Part shown: one piece after another, positions 8,272 to 16,229 of the stretch | Layout: the number at the start of each line of letters is the position of its first letter | Numbering within the stretch: position 1 is the stretch's first letter | Assembly: GCA_046290575.1 (NCBI GenBank) | Contig: JBKAGX010000001.1 | Span: forward strand, 744,001 to 808,000 | Direction of reading: 5' to 3' | Source of the DNA: JANQQJ01 sp046290575 | GTDB lineage: Bacteria; Pseudomonadota; Alphaproteobacteria; SMXS01 | Length of the DNA stretch: 64,000 nt | Notes under the pieces: generated by a model | Told to the model about the DNA's origin: nothing | What the model saw: the letters and a program-made list of their open reading frames with translations, nothing else | Databases searched by the model: none | Program-made: the position numbers and the translations under genes

Positions 8272-8502
8272 CTAGACCAAGTGCGACTTGGCGAGATCGA
8301 TCGCCAGCCGTCCATTGTCGATCAGTGAAGCGTAACCACCTTCACCCGGAAGCCACGGGCGCCACTGCCACACCAGGAAATGGGCGACGATGGCGATCAC
8401 CGTGAAGAGGATGAAGCTGGTGATGAAGATCCGGTGGAACTCCCTCGCCTCATCATCGGTTAGTCCCGACAGCGTCCCGCCGGGAGGATTTGGATTGCTC
8501 AT
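8272..8502 (-). CDS. pufB: Light-harvesting 1 beta subunit with extended C terminus
   Basis: The 76-residue protein carries the LH1 beta signature: an N-terminal SGLTDDEAREFHRIF, one helix with the bacteriochlorophyll histidine in IVAHFLVWQWRPWLP, and a tryptophan-rich exit. Typical LH1 beta chains end within a few residues of RPWLP and are 46-55 residues long. This one continues about 23 residues (from GEGGYASLI to AKSHLV), which should sit on the periplasmic side. Confidence 0.95.
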   Translation of the reverse strand: MSNPNPPGGTLSGLTDDEAREFHRIFITSFILFTVIAIVAHFLVWQWRPWLPGEGGYASLIDNGRLAIDLAKSHLV

Positions 8503-8591
8503 ATAGAACCTCCAGTTAGTGGGCCATTTGGCCGCCGCCGCACAACGCCCTGCGGCTGGGATTGCCGTGTTGTCGGTCGACAGGGCACGGC

Positions 8592-8634
8592 TTTCGTCCC
8601 TACGTAAGGACGAAATCTGGGTGGGGCTGTCCCC
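8592..8634 (-). other. pufQ-pufB intercistronic hairpins
   Basis: Two hairpins lie between pufQ and pufB. TTTCGTCC (8592-8599) pairs with GGACGAAA (8608-8615) across a loop containing the palindrome TACGTA. GGGG (8623-8626) pairs with CCCC (8631-8634) at the pufQ stop. Neither has a T-run, so they are more likely mRNA-processing or attenuation structures than full terminators. The rest of 8503-8591 shows no gene. Confidence 0.5.
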
Positions 8635-8871
8635 CTAGGACATGAACACAAAGGGGATGACCGACAGCGCCATCACCTTTGCTTCCCCGAAAATCGAACG
8701 CGGCCGGCCATCGGCCGGCCTGTAAACACTGCGGCGCCGTCCAAAGACGCGGCCCAGAATGGCCGCGGCCAGGAACAAGCCGTAGCTGGCAACGAAAATC
8801 AGCCGGAACGCCCAGGTATCGCCCTGGTGCAGGTCTTCGGCTGACTCAGTGCTCATCACCATGTCTGTCAT
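8635..8871 (-). CDS. pufQ: PufQ-like bacteriochlorophyll regulatory protein
   Basis: The 78-residue protein starts at ATG 8871, which has a good GGGAAGAG ribosome-binding site; the longer open frame upstream does not. It has one clear membrane helix (about residues 20-42) and a hydrophobic C terminus (FGEAKVMALSVIPFVFM). Its place between bchZ and pufB is that of pufQ in the crtEF-bchCXYZ-pufQBALM superoperon. PufQ is thought to bind tetrapyrrole intermediates and promote bacteriochlorophyll synthesis. Similarity to Rhodobacter PufQ is modest, so the name rests partly on position. Confidence 0.75.
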   Translation of the reverse strand: MTDMVMSTESAEDLHQGDTWAFRLIFVASYGLFLAAAILGRVFGRRRSVYRPADGRPRSIFGEAKVMALSVIPFVFMS

Positions 8872-8920
8872 GCTCTTCCCCTCTTCATGCGCGGGCCCGC
8901 TGGTGACTGTCTCATCACAG

Positions 8921-10372
8921 TCATGCGGCCACCTCCCGCGCGGCTGCCGATTGCGAGATACGATCGGCTGTAATGCGTGTTTCGCCGGCCTCACGGGCGG
9001 CTTGTTCTGCGACATCGCGCAGCCGTTTGGCTGCGGAGATGCGGGTCAGGACCGGATAAGCCTCGACCAGTTTGTCGAACGCTGACTTTGCGTCCGGATC
9101 CCAGGGCAGTTCCTGATGCAGCCGCGATGGTGTCGGGTCGGCGGCGTCCAGGTCGGTGCCCAGGGGCAGAATGCTGAACAGGGCGTCGAAAAGCGCGTTG
9201 CAGACTTCCTGCACCAGATAGGTTGCGCCCGAATAACCCATGAAAGGCGTGCCGGTATGCCGGCGGATGATCGCGCCGGGGAAGGACGCCGGAATGTACA
9301 TCGCCCGCCCGCCGATCTCCGACAGATACATCCTTTCGTTGTAGCTGCCGAACAGGACCAGCGGCGTCTGTTCATGAACCGCCCGCCGTACCGCTTCATT
9401 GTCGGGTTTCACGCCGGCGCTGCGGGAAAACGCGAAGGTGCAGGGCAGGCCGAGTTCGTCTTCAAGGAAATGGCGGACGCCGCGGGCATAGGTCTCGTTG
9501 GCGACGATCGCAAAGCTTGCAGTGCCGTAGAAATCCTGCGTTACAGACCGCCACAGATCCCACAACGGCTTGATGGTCGTGTGCTTTTCGCGCTCGATAA
9601 AGGGTTGCGGGTCGAGGTCCAGCAGGTCGCCCAGTTTCTCCAGGAACTTGGTTGTGCTGTGCAGGCCGATGGGCGCCTGCAGATAGGGTTTGTCCAGCCC
9701 CTCGCAGAGCATCCGGCCATATTCCCGGTACATGCAGATATTGACGTCTGCATCGACCAGCCGCTTGGTGTCGTTGATGTGGCTGCCCAGCGGGAAGACC
9801 AGATTGATTTCTGCGCCGATGCCTTCGACCAGCCGGCGGATTTCCGCGAGGTCAGACGCGGTATTGAAGTAGCCATAGGTTGGGCCGATGATATTGACCC
9901 GCGGTTTGGCGTCATCGGCCCGCTTCTTCGGCTTCGGCATGCGGCCTTTTTTGGCGCCATATTGTGTCCACAGCCAATAGAGCGCGCGGTCTGCGCTCTG
10001 CCATTGATCCTCGTCGATGGTGCGGGGCAGGAACCGTTCGATGCCGGTGCCTTCGGGTGTGACGCCGCCGCCGATCATCTCGGCGATGGAGCCTGTAACC
10101 ACCACGCTGGGCAGATCGGGATCAAGGCTTTTATGCGCCCGCTTCATGGCCTGCTCGGTGCCGTGCTGGCCCAGCTCTTCTTCGGCCAGGCCGGTCACGA
10201 CGATGGGCAGTTCGTGCGGGGGTAGCGCATCCGTGTAGTGCAGGACCGAGGTGACCGGCAGGTTTTCACAGCCGACCGGGCCATCGATAATGACCTGCAG
10301 ACCTTTTACCGCGGTAAAGACGTAGACCGATCCCCAATAGCCGCCGGCGCGATCATGGTCGAGAACAAGCAT
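8921..10372 (-). CDS. bchZ: Chlorophyllide a reductase subunit Z
   Basis: This 483-residue NifK-like subunit is a partner of BchY in the catalytic component of chlorophyllide a reductase, the nitrogenase-like enzyme that reduces ring B on the way to bacteriochlorophyll a. The N-terminal MLVLDHDRAGGYWGSVYVF and the GPVGCENLPVTSV segment, with a cluster-ligand cysteine, are typical. Its start overlaps the bchY stop (TGATG). pufQ begins 49 bases downstream. Confidence 0.97.
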   Translation of the reverse strand: MLVLDHDRAGGYWGSVYVFTAVKGLQVIIDGPVGCENLPVTSVLHYTDALPPHELPIVVTGLAEEELGQHGTEQAMKRAHKSLDPDLPSVVVTGSIAEMIGGGVTPEGTGIERFLPRTIDEDQWQSADRALYWLWTQYGAKKGRMPKPKKRADDAKPRVNIIGPTYGYFNTASDLAEIRRLVEGIGAEINLVFPLGSHINDTKRLVDADVNICMYREYGRMLCEGLDKPYLQAPIGLHSTTKFLEKLGDLLDLDPQPFIEREKHTTIKPLWDLWRSVTQDFYGTASFAIVANETYARGVRHFLEDELGLPCTFAFSRSAGVKPDNEAVRRAVHEQTPLVLFGSYNERMYLSEIGGRAMYIPASFPGAIIRRHTGTPFMGYSGATYLVQEVCNALFDALFSILPLGTDLDAADPTPSRLHQELPWDPDAKSAFDKLVEAYPVLTRISAAKRLRDVAEQAAREAGETRITADRISQSAAAREVAA

Positions 10373-12018
10373 CAGACGCCGGCCTCCGCGGTTGATCCGT
10401 CAACGACCTGCCCCGGTGTTTTGCGGCGCTTCTTGGGTGCGGGCGGGGCCTTGGGCGTATCTTCCCAGATTCCCGCTGTGTGTCCGCTGCCAACGCCTTC
10501 AAAGAAGGCTTTCATCTCATCAAAACGGCCCTTGTTCGCCAGTGCCCCGTTGACCACCTGGGCCAGCGACCCTGCACCCGCGGGGCCCATCAACGGCCTG
10601 GCGGAAATCAGATTGGTGAAGTAGAGACCGGGCGTGCCGCTTTCCTTGGCCTTTTGCACGACAGGCGTGGTGCCGATGGCCAAATCCGGTTTGAATTCCT
10701 CGAACGCAGCGAGATCTTGTTCCAGCGACGCGCGGTAGCGGACATGGATACCCTTGGCTTCCAGCCACTCGCGGTCGGGATCAGACCATTTGGTGCGCGG
10801 GCACGCGGTGCCGACATAGCGGACATCCGCGCCACTCTCCACCAACAGCCGCGCCACCAGCAGTTCCGACCCTTCATAGCCGGACAGGGTAATGCGACCA
10901 TCAATGGGCATGCCGCCCAGCGCGCCTTTGATGGCGGGCAGGACAGCGTTCTTGGCCGCCTCGATTTTTGACCGTGAAACCGCGCAGGTTTCGCCGATGG
11001 TATCGAGCCAGTCGGCCGTGCCGTCATAGCCAACGGGCGCTGACCCGACGATGGGACGGCCCGCGGCTTCGAATTCACGGAAGCTGGCGGTGTAGAACGG
11101 ATGAATCGCCGCAACGGCGGCGCAGTCCAGCGCTCCATAAAGTTCGCGCCATTCGCGCGTTGGCACCACGGGACCGGCTGCCAGCCCCATGGGCTCCAGC
11201 ATCTGGCCAATGCCAACCGGATCTGCCGGGAACATCTCGCCGACAAAAGTGACGGTGGGACGATCTGACGGGCCCTGGGCCGGGGCGGCAACCGGGCCCA
11301 GTTCGGCTTCCGTACGGGCATAGTTCAGCATCGCGCCGGCCAAAACGTCCTTGGCTTCGGCATGGGTCGGTACGCCAAAGCCCGGCACATCAATGCCGAT
11401 GATCCGGACGCCGTTGATTTCTTTCGGCAGCAGCCGAAGCGGCACGCCCGATGCAGTCGGCACACACAGATTGGTGATGACGACCGCGTCATATTGTTCC
11501 GGGTCTGCCAGCTTGTAGACCGCATCGCGGATGTCTTCGAACAGCTTGCCGGTGACCAGGGTTTCGGAATTGAATGGCACATAGCCGACGGTGCGGCGCG
11601 CGCCATAGAAGTGCGAGGTAAAGGTCAGTCCGTAGACGCAACACGCCGAGCCGGAAAGAATGGTTGCCGTGCGCCGCATCCGCAGGCCCACACGCAGGGA
11701 CCCGAAGGCCGGACACATGCTTTGTGGCTGATCGTGCGGCCCGGTTGGATAATCTTCGGCATAGCGGTCCAGGATCTCGCTTTTGCCGGCGGCTTCAGCG
11801 GCCCGGCGCATTTCTTCCTGGCCGCCGTGACAGCCCATGCCGTCATCCCCGGTGGCTGCCCTGTCGAAAGCCGCATCGTCCGGAATCGCCTCGGATGCGC
11901 TTTCGGCAATCTGGCCGTCATTTGCCATCGGCGCCGAAGCCGCATCGTCATAGACAATCTCGGTCGACGTGCTGGCGCCGTCTTCGGTGTCGGTCAGCTT
12001 GTTATGATCAAGGTCCAT
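10372..12018 (-). CDS. bchY: Chlorophyllide a reductase subunit Y with N-terminal acidic extension
   Basis: This NifD-like subunit holds the iron-sulfur cluster together with BchZ. The conserved core begins near residue 63 (CHGGQEEMRRAAEAAGK) and includes QSMCPAFGSL and GSACCVYGLTF with cluster-ligand cysteines. The chosen ATG 12018 gives 548 residues, versus about 480 in Rhodobacter. The excess is an acidic, alanine-rich N-terminal stretch of about 60 residues and a basic, lysine-rich C-terminal tail (PKKRRKTPG). Both look disordered. The gene follows bchX by 4 bases. Confidence 0.96.
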   Translation of the reverse strand: MDLDHNKLTDTEDGASTSTEIVYDDAASAPMANDGQIAESASEAIPDDAAFDRAATGDDGMGCHGGQEEMRRAAEAAGKSEILDRYAEDYPTGPHDQPQSMCPAFGSLRVGLRMRRTATILSGSACCVYGLTFTSHFYGARRTVGYVPFNSETLVTGKLFEDIRDAVYKLADPEQYDAVVITNLCVPTASGVPLRLLPKEINGVRIIGIDVPGFGVPTHAEAKDVLAGAMLNYARTEAELGPVAAPAQGPSDRPTVTFVGEMFPADPVGIGQMLEPMGLAAGPVVPTREWRELYGALDCAAVAAIHPFYTASFREFEAAGRPIVGSAPVGYDGTADWLDTIGETCAVSRSKIEAAKNAVLPAIKGALGGMPIDGRITLSGYEGSELLVARLLVESGADVRYVGTACPRTKWSDPDREWLEAKGIHVRYRASLEQDLAAFEEFKPDLAIGTTPVVQKAKESGTPGLYFTNLISARPLMGPAGAGSLAQVVNGALANKGRFDEMKAFFEGVGSGHTAGIWEDTPKAPPAPKKRRKTPGQVVDGSTAEAGV

Positions 12019-12022
12019 CAAA

Positions 12023-13033
12023 TCACACGGTGTCGTAAATCACTTCGAGCGAGGCTTTCTCGACCACTTCGCCGCCGCGCATGTCGGCCTGCGACGCGGG
12101 TTGAAGCTTGAAGTCAGCACCTGTTTCGTTGGCTTCAAAAAGGGCCAGCAAACCGTCCTGGCTCAGCGGTTCAGGGTGCATCGGCGGCGAGTCAGCGACG
12201 TTTTGCGCAAGCTCTTCAAACAGGGGCGCCCATTCACCGCCGGGCTTGCCGACGATCTGATAATTTGCGCTCTTGCGCCGGATATCTTCGTCTGCCGGGA
12301 TTGCGGACAGTACCGGGATGCCGACGGTCTTGGCGAAAGCCTGCGCTTCGCCAGTGCCGTCGTCCTTGTTGATAACCATGCCGGCGACACCCACATTGCC
12401 GCCCAATTTGCGGAAGTATTCCACCGCCGAGCACACATTATTTGCGACGTAGAGCGATTGCAGATCGTTGGAGCCGACGACGATGACTTTCTGGCACATG
12501 TCGCGGGCAATCGGCAGGCCGAAGCCGCCGCAGACTACGTCGCCCAGAAAATCCAGCAGCACATAGTCGAAGCCCCAATCGTGAAAGCCCAGCTTCTCGA
12601 GCAGTTCGAAGCCGTGAATGATGCCCCGTCCACCGCAGCCGCGCCCGACCTCGGGGCCGCCCAGCTCCATCGCGAAGACACCGTCACGCTTGAAGCACAC
12701 ATCGCCGATTTCGACCTCTTCGCCGGCTTCTTTCTTGCGGGCGGAGGTTTCAATGATTGTCGGGCAGGCGCGCCCACCGAACAAAAGCGATGTCGTGTCG
12801 CTCTTGGGGTCGCAGCCGATCAGCAGCACCCGCTTGCCTTGCTGCGCCATCATGTAAGACAGGTTGGCCAGCGTGAAGCTCTTGCCGATGCCGCCCTTGC
12901 CGTAGATCGCGATGATCTCGGTCTCCTTGGTGGCTTCTGTCGGCACCGGATCGGGCTCGACAGCGGCCTCGGAACGAAGGTTTTCCAGCAGACTGTCCTG
13001 AATGGACTGGGGGTCTGTAATATCGAGCGTCAT
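12023..13033 (-). CDS. bchX: Chlorophyllide a reductase ATP-binding subunit X
   Basis: This 336-residue NifH-like protein hydrolyses ATP and passes electrons to BchYZ. The P-loop YGKGGIGKS is at about residues 44-52, followed by GCDPKSDTT and the 4Fe-4S ligand cysteine regions around GPEVGRGCGGRG and VVCGGFG. ATG 13033 was chosen because it overlaps the bchC stop (ATGA) and has GGAG 9 bases upstream; ATG 13039 and a TTG at 13048 are possible alternatives. Confidence 0.97.
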   Translation of the reverse strand: MTLDITDPQSIQDSLLENLRSEAAVEPDPVPTEATKETEIIAIYGKGGIGKSFTLANLSYMMAQQGKRVLLIGCDPKSDTTSLLFGGRACPTIIETSARKKEAGEEVEIGDVCFKRDGVFAMELGGPEVGRGCGGRGIIHGFELLEKLGFHDWGFDYVLLDFLGDVVCGGFGLPIARDMCQKVIVVGSNDLQSLYVANNVCSAVEYFRKLGGNVGVAGMVINKDDGTGEAQAFAKTVGIPVLSAIPADEDIRRKSANYQIVGKPGGEWAPLFEELAQNVADSPPMHPEPLSQDGLLALFEANETGADFKLQPASQADMRGGEVVEKASLEVIYDTV

Positions 13034-13965
13034 GAACATGTTCTCCAATCAAGGACCATCTTGAGGCAGGCCGGGTCGCTAAAAGCCGTCTCATAGGCAG
13101 CTTTGGCCTGGGATGCGTCCCAGCAATGCGTGACAAGGCCATCCAGCGACAGACGGCCTGATTCGATCAGTCCGTTCACCGCTTCAAGGTCAGGTTGCTT
13201 CCATTCCGCCGCGACGCGGATTCGCGCTTCGCGCATGAATGCCGGGGGGAAGGAAAACGACAAAGGCTCCGGGTAGAAGCCAGCCAGGACGACTTCACCA
13301 GCAGGGGCAAGCCGTCCGATAAGGGTGTCGAGCAGGCTGCTGTCGCCGCTGACGTCAAGGATTACATCGTAATCCATTCGCGTGTCGTCTTCGGCGGCAA
13401 TCACGTCGTACCCCTCGGCGCCGGACTGGCGAATGGGGTTGTTTTCCCAAACAACAGGGGCGGGCGCTTCGATGGCAATCGCAATTCGAGCCAGTAACCG
13501 CCCCAGAACCCCGTGGCCGACAATCAAGTCCGGCGGGGTGCCGCCGGCGACCGCGTGGTAGGCTGTTGCGGCAAGCGCGATCAGCACGCTTTGTTCGGCG
13601 AAATGATCGCTGACCGTGACAACCCGTTGACCGGGGACGACAAGGGTAGAGGCTGCGCCGCCAAAAAGGCCGCGGACTTCGCCAAAGCAATTGGCGCCTG
13701 GGACAAAAACCCGCTCGCCTGTCTTTCGGCCGGATTGGGTGCCGGCCTCGACGACGCGCCCGACAGACTCGTAGCCTGGAACAAGGGGGTAGCCCATGCC
13801 AGGGAACGAGGGCATCTGCCCGGACCACAAAAGCTTTTCGGTCCCGGTGCTGATGCCTGTCCAATCAATATCGACAACAACATCTTCATCACCTGGTGCA
13901 CAAAGCGGAAGCCGGTCAAGCACAAGGCTTTCCGGTTCCTTTAGCACCACAGCAATGGTTTCCAT
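13030..13965 (-). CDS. bchC: Bacteriochlorophyllide a dehydrogenase (3-hydroxyethyl)
   Basis: This 311-residue medium-chain dehydrogenase-like enzyme oxidises the C3 hydroxyethyl group to acetyl during bacteriochlorophyll a synthesis. The N-terminal ISTGTEKLLWSG motif and PLVPGYESVGRV are characteristic of BchC. A GGGGGAGT ribosome-binding site precedes ATG 13965. Two TGT-N12-ACA-type sites lie 58-101 bases upstream, so transcription of bchCXYZ-puf probably starts here under redox control as well as reading through from crtEF. Confidence 0.97.
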   Translation of the reverse strand: METIAVVLKEPESLVLDRLPLCAPGDEDVVVDIDWTGISTGTEKLLWSGQMPSFPGMGYPLVPGYESVGRVVEAGTQSGRKTGERVFVPGANCFGEVRGLFGGAASTLVVPGQRVVTVSDHFAEQSVLIALAATAYHAVAGGTPPDLIVGHGVLGRLLARIAIAIEAPAPVVWENNPIRQSGAEGYDVIAAEDDTRMDYDVILDVSGDSSLLDTLIGRLAPAGEVVLAGFYPEPLSFSFPPAFMREARIRVAAEWKQPDLEAVNGLIESGRLSLDGLVTHCWDASQAKAAYETAFSDPACLKMVLDWRTCS

Positions 13966-14022
13966 TATCGACTCCCCCGAAGCTTCGATCGACGGCGGAA
14001 AAAGAACCGTTGAAACTTCATG

Positions 14023-14066
14023 TGTCAGTTTATATTGACGGTCATGGTTGTCAAGTCACCCTAACA
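14023..14066 (-). promoter_or_regulatory. Tandem PpsR/CrtJ-type operator upstream of bchC
   Basis: TGT-N12-ACG at 14023-14040 and a perfect TGT-N12-ACA at 14049-14066 are separated by exactly 8 bp. Two palindromes 8 bp apart upstream of bchC is the arrangement bound cooperatively by CrtJ/PpsR, the aerobic repressor of photosynthesis genes in Rhodobacter. The second site abuts the crtF stop codon. No ppsR gene lies in the window. Confidence 0.8.
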
Positions 14067-15194
14067 CTATTTGCTGCCCGGAGATTTGGCGACCAGCAGC
14101 CCGGTCAACAGCGGTCTGGCGGTGCGGGCCTGCCTGACATCGACAAAGCCGGCATCCCGCAGCATGGCGTCATATTCCTGTGGTGACCGGGGCCTGCCGC
14201 TGCCCATGGCGAGCAGGTAGAAACCGAAATAGGCATCGCCGATCGGCCTGGCACCCCGCACACCGGCCATGGGCTCACCGACCAGCAAGGTGCCGCCGGG
14301 CGGGAGGGCTTCACGCGCTGCCCGCAGAACGGTCATCACCGTCTCGTCATGATGGTCATGCAGAACCCGGATCAATGAGATCACATCGGCGCCGTCCGGC
14401 AGCGAATCAGTCATGAAACTGCCGCCGATGGCTGCCGCCCTATTGTCCAGTCCGGCATCGACAAATCTAGACAGCGCCCGGTCGGCGACCGGTGGCAGAT
14501 CGAACAGGATGGCACGCAGTTGGTCAAACCGGTTCAGGGCGCGCACCAGAAACACGCCCTCGCCCCCGCCTATATCCAGCAGGCATTTGTGATGGCCCAG
14601 GTCGAACGCGTCCAAGATGTCGTCGGCGATCATCTCCTGCGAGTTGGCCATCAGCGTGCTGTAGCGGGCCACCTGCTCATCGGTCGCCCTTGCTTCTGGG
14701 CTGCCGGCATATTTCCAGTAATTGCCGAGGGCGGTGTCCTGCTTTTCGCCTCTCAGCAGGGCCACAGGGTCTTCAAGATCCCCATAGAGCATGGCGTGAT
14801 GTTCGACGAATCCGGCGATCGACGGGTTGCCGCGCATGGCCAGGCCCAGTGGGCCAAGGCCCCAGACGCCGTCTCCAATTTTCTCAACCAGACCGAGGGA
14901 TGTGGCCGCTTTGAGCAGCAGGAGCGTCGACTCGGGGGGCAGCTGCACCGCCTCGCTGACGGCTTGCGTGCTTTTGGGGTGTTCCGCCAGGAGATCAAAA
15001 AGGCCGAGCCGGACGCAGGTCAACAGGACCTGTGAGTAAACGAACCCGGCGCAGATATCGAACAGCGCGCGGGCGCGCCGATTGGCAATGGGTCGGGTTA
15101 AGGGAAAGCGCGAGGCCCAGCGCTGAAACTTCTGGCTGGCGAGTAGCCGGTTTCTTATGGCGCGCCAGCCTTTGTAACGAAGAGCGCCGGTCAC
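14067..15194 (-). CDS. crtF: Carotenoid O-methyltransferase (demethylspheroidene/hydroxyneurosporene type)
   Basis: This SAM-dependent enzyme methylates the tertiary hydroxyl made by CrtC, giving the methoxy groups of spheroidene or spirilloxanthin carotenoids. It has a winged-helix dimerisation domain (about residues 40-130) and a Rossmann methyltransferase domain with the SAM motif LLDIGGGEGVFL. GTG 15194 was chosen because GGAG lies 6 bases upstream and it avoids overlap with crtE; the frame stays open to an ATG at 15302. The length is 375 residues, close to the family norm. Confidence 0.93.
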   Translation of the reverse strand: MTGALRYKGWRAIRNRLLASQKFQRWASRFPLTRPIANRRARALFDICAGFVYSQVLLTCVRLGLFDLLAEHPKSTQAVSEAVQLPPESTLLLLKAATSLGLVEKIGDGVWGLGPLGLAMRGNPSIAGFVEHHAMLYGDLEDPVALLRGEKQDTALGNYWKYAGSPEARATDEQVARYSTLMANSQEMIADDILDAFDLGHHKCLLDIGGGEGVFLVRALNRFDQLRAILFDLPPVADRALSRFVDAGLDNRAAAIGGSFMTDSLPDGADVISLIRVLHDHHDETVMTVLRAAREALPPGGTLLVGEPMAGVRGARPIGDAYFGFYLLAMGSGRPRSPQEYDAMLRDAGFVDVRQARTARPLLTGLLVAKSPGSK

Positions 15195-15246
15195 ATGGTT
15201 CTCCGGCCCGTGGCTTTTGGGTCCAGGGGCCGGGGGCGTCGCTGGG

Positions 15247-16116
15247 TCAGGCAGCGCGCTGGACAAGGGCCTCGGGCAGGAAGCGCTTGGTTTCAACTTC
15301 AATCAGGGTTTGAAGGTGATTGCGACCGCGACAGTCCGGTATCGATTCGCTGGCCTGCGTAACCAGGTGTTTCAGGTGGGCGATGGCGCCGTCCAGGCCG
15401 AATTCGCGTACGGCGCTTGGCCGGTCGCACAGTTCGTCTTGTCCAATGGGTTTGCCGAGTTCTTCCGGCGTCGAGACCACGTCACGAATATCATCGGCGA
15501 CCTGATAGGCCTCGCCCAGATATTCGCCGATCGCCCGCCATGGTGTGCCATTTGCGCCAGCGGCTTCCGCACCCGCGACCGTGGCGGCAGCAAAGAGAGA
15601 ACCGGTTTTTGCCTGCTGGTATTTCGACAGATTGATAGAGGCCTCACATTCCCAGGCTTGGCCGGCGGTAATACCAAAAGGTGCGCCTGCACCGCGGGTA
15701 AAGGTCATCACCAGTTGCGCCAAACGTTCGGGGGACCGCGCCGCGCCGCGCGCCAAGGCCTCGAAGGCAAGGACGATCAGGGCGTCGCCCGTCAAGACGG
15801 CAAGCGGTTCGCCAAAGGCTTTATGAATGGAGGGTTTGCCGCGCCGGATATCTGCATCGTCAAAGCAGGGAAGGTCGTCATGCACCAACGAGGCACAGTG
15901 CAATAATTCAATCGCACAGGCCGCCGCAGCCGCCAGCTCGGGATCGTCGTTGCCGCAGGCTTGCGCGACGGCTAAAACCAGTCGGGGTCGAAGCCGTGCG
16001 CCGCCGGGAAAACACGCATAACGCATCGCCGTGACCAAAGTCGGCGGGCCGTCGCGCGTTTCACCATGCGCCAAAACGTCGCTTAGCGCGCGATCTACGA
16101 TCTTGAAGGCGTCCAT
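15247..16116 (-). CDS. crtE: Geranylgeranyl diphosphate synthase
   Basis: This 289-residue trans-isoprenyl diphosphate synthase supplies GGPP for carotenoids and for the bacteriochlorophyll tail. The first aspartate-rich motif is in LVHDDLPCFDDADIRRG and the second in YQVADDIRD. ATG 16116 has a strong GGGGGAGAGG site and gives the same length as Rhodobacter CrtE; the longer frame to 16158 would overlap the putative operator. It is the first gene of the crtEF-bchCXYZ-puf superoperon and is divergent from crtD. Confidence 0.95.
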   Translation of the reverse strand: MDAFKIVDRALSDVLAHGETRDGPPTLVTAMRYACFPGGARLRPRLVLAVAQACGNDDPELAAAAACAIELLHCASLVHDDLPCFDDADIRRGKPSIHKAFGEPLAVLTGDALIVLAFEALARGAARSPERLAQLVMTFTRGAGAPFGITAGQAWECEASINLSKYQQAKTGSLFAAATVAGAEAAGANGTPWRAIGEYLGEAYQVADDIRDVVSTPEELGKPIGQDELCDRPSAVREFGLDGAIAHLKHLVTQASESIPDCRGRNHLQTLIEVETKRFLPEALVQRAA

Positions 16117-16139
16117 GACACCTCTCCCCCTGTTAAATG

Positions 16140-16183
16140 TGTAAAGTAATATTGTCACCTAAATGTGTCATATAATATAGACA
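16140..16183. promoter_or_regulatory. Tandem PpsR/CrtJ-type operator between crtE and crtD
   Basis: A degenerate TGT-N12-TCA at 16140-16157 and a perfect TGT-N12-ACA at 16166-16183 are again spaced by 8 bp, in the 113-base divergent region between the crtE and crtD starts. The region is markedly AT-rich compared with its surroundings. The matching 8-bp spacing with the bchC site makes chance unlikely and suggests joint redox control of both carotenoid transcripts. Confidence 0.78.
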
Positions 16184-16229
16184 CATTCTCTAGGCCTCAG
16201 CAACCTTCATCAGGCAAGGATAGAACATA

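Noticed and set aside
9116..10225. 369-residue plus-strand ORF
   Set aside because: It is antisense to bchZ, which has clear nitrogenase-like motifs.
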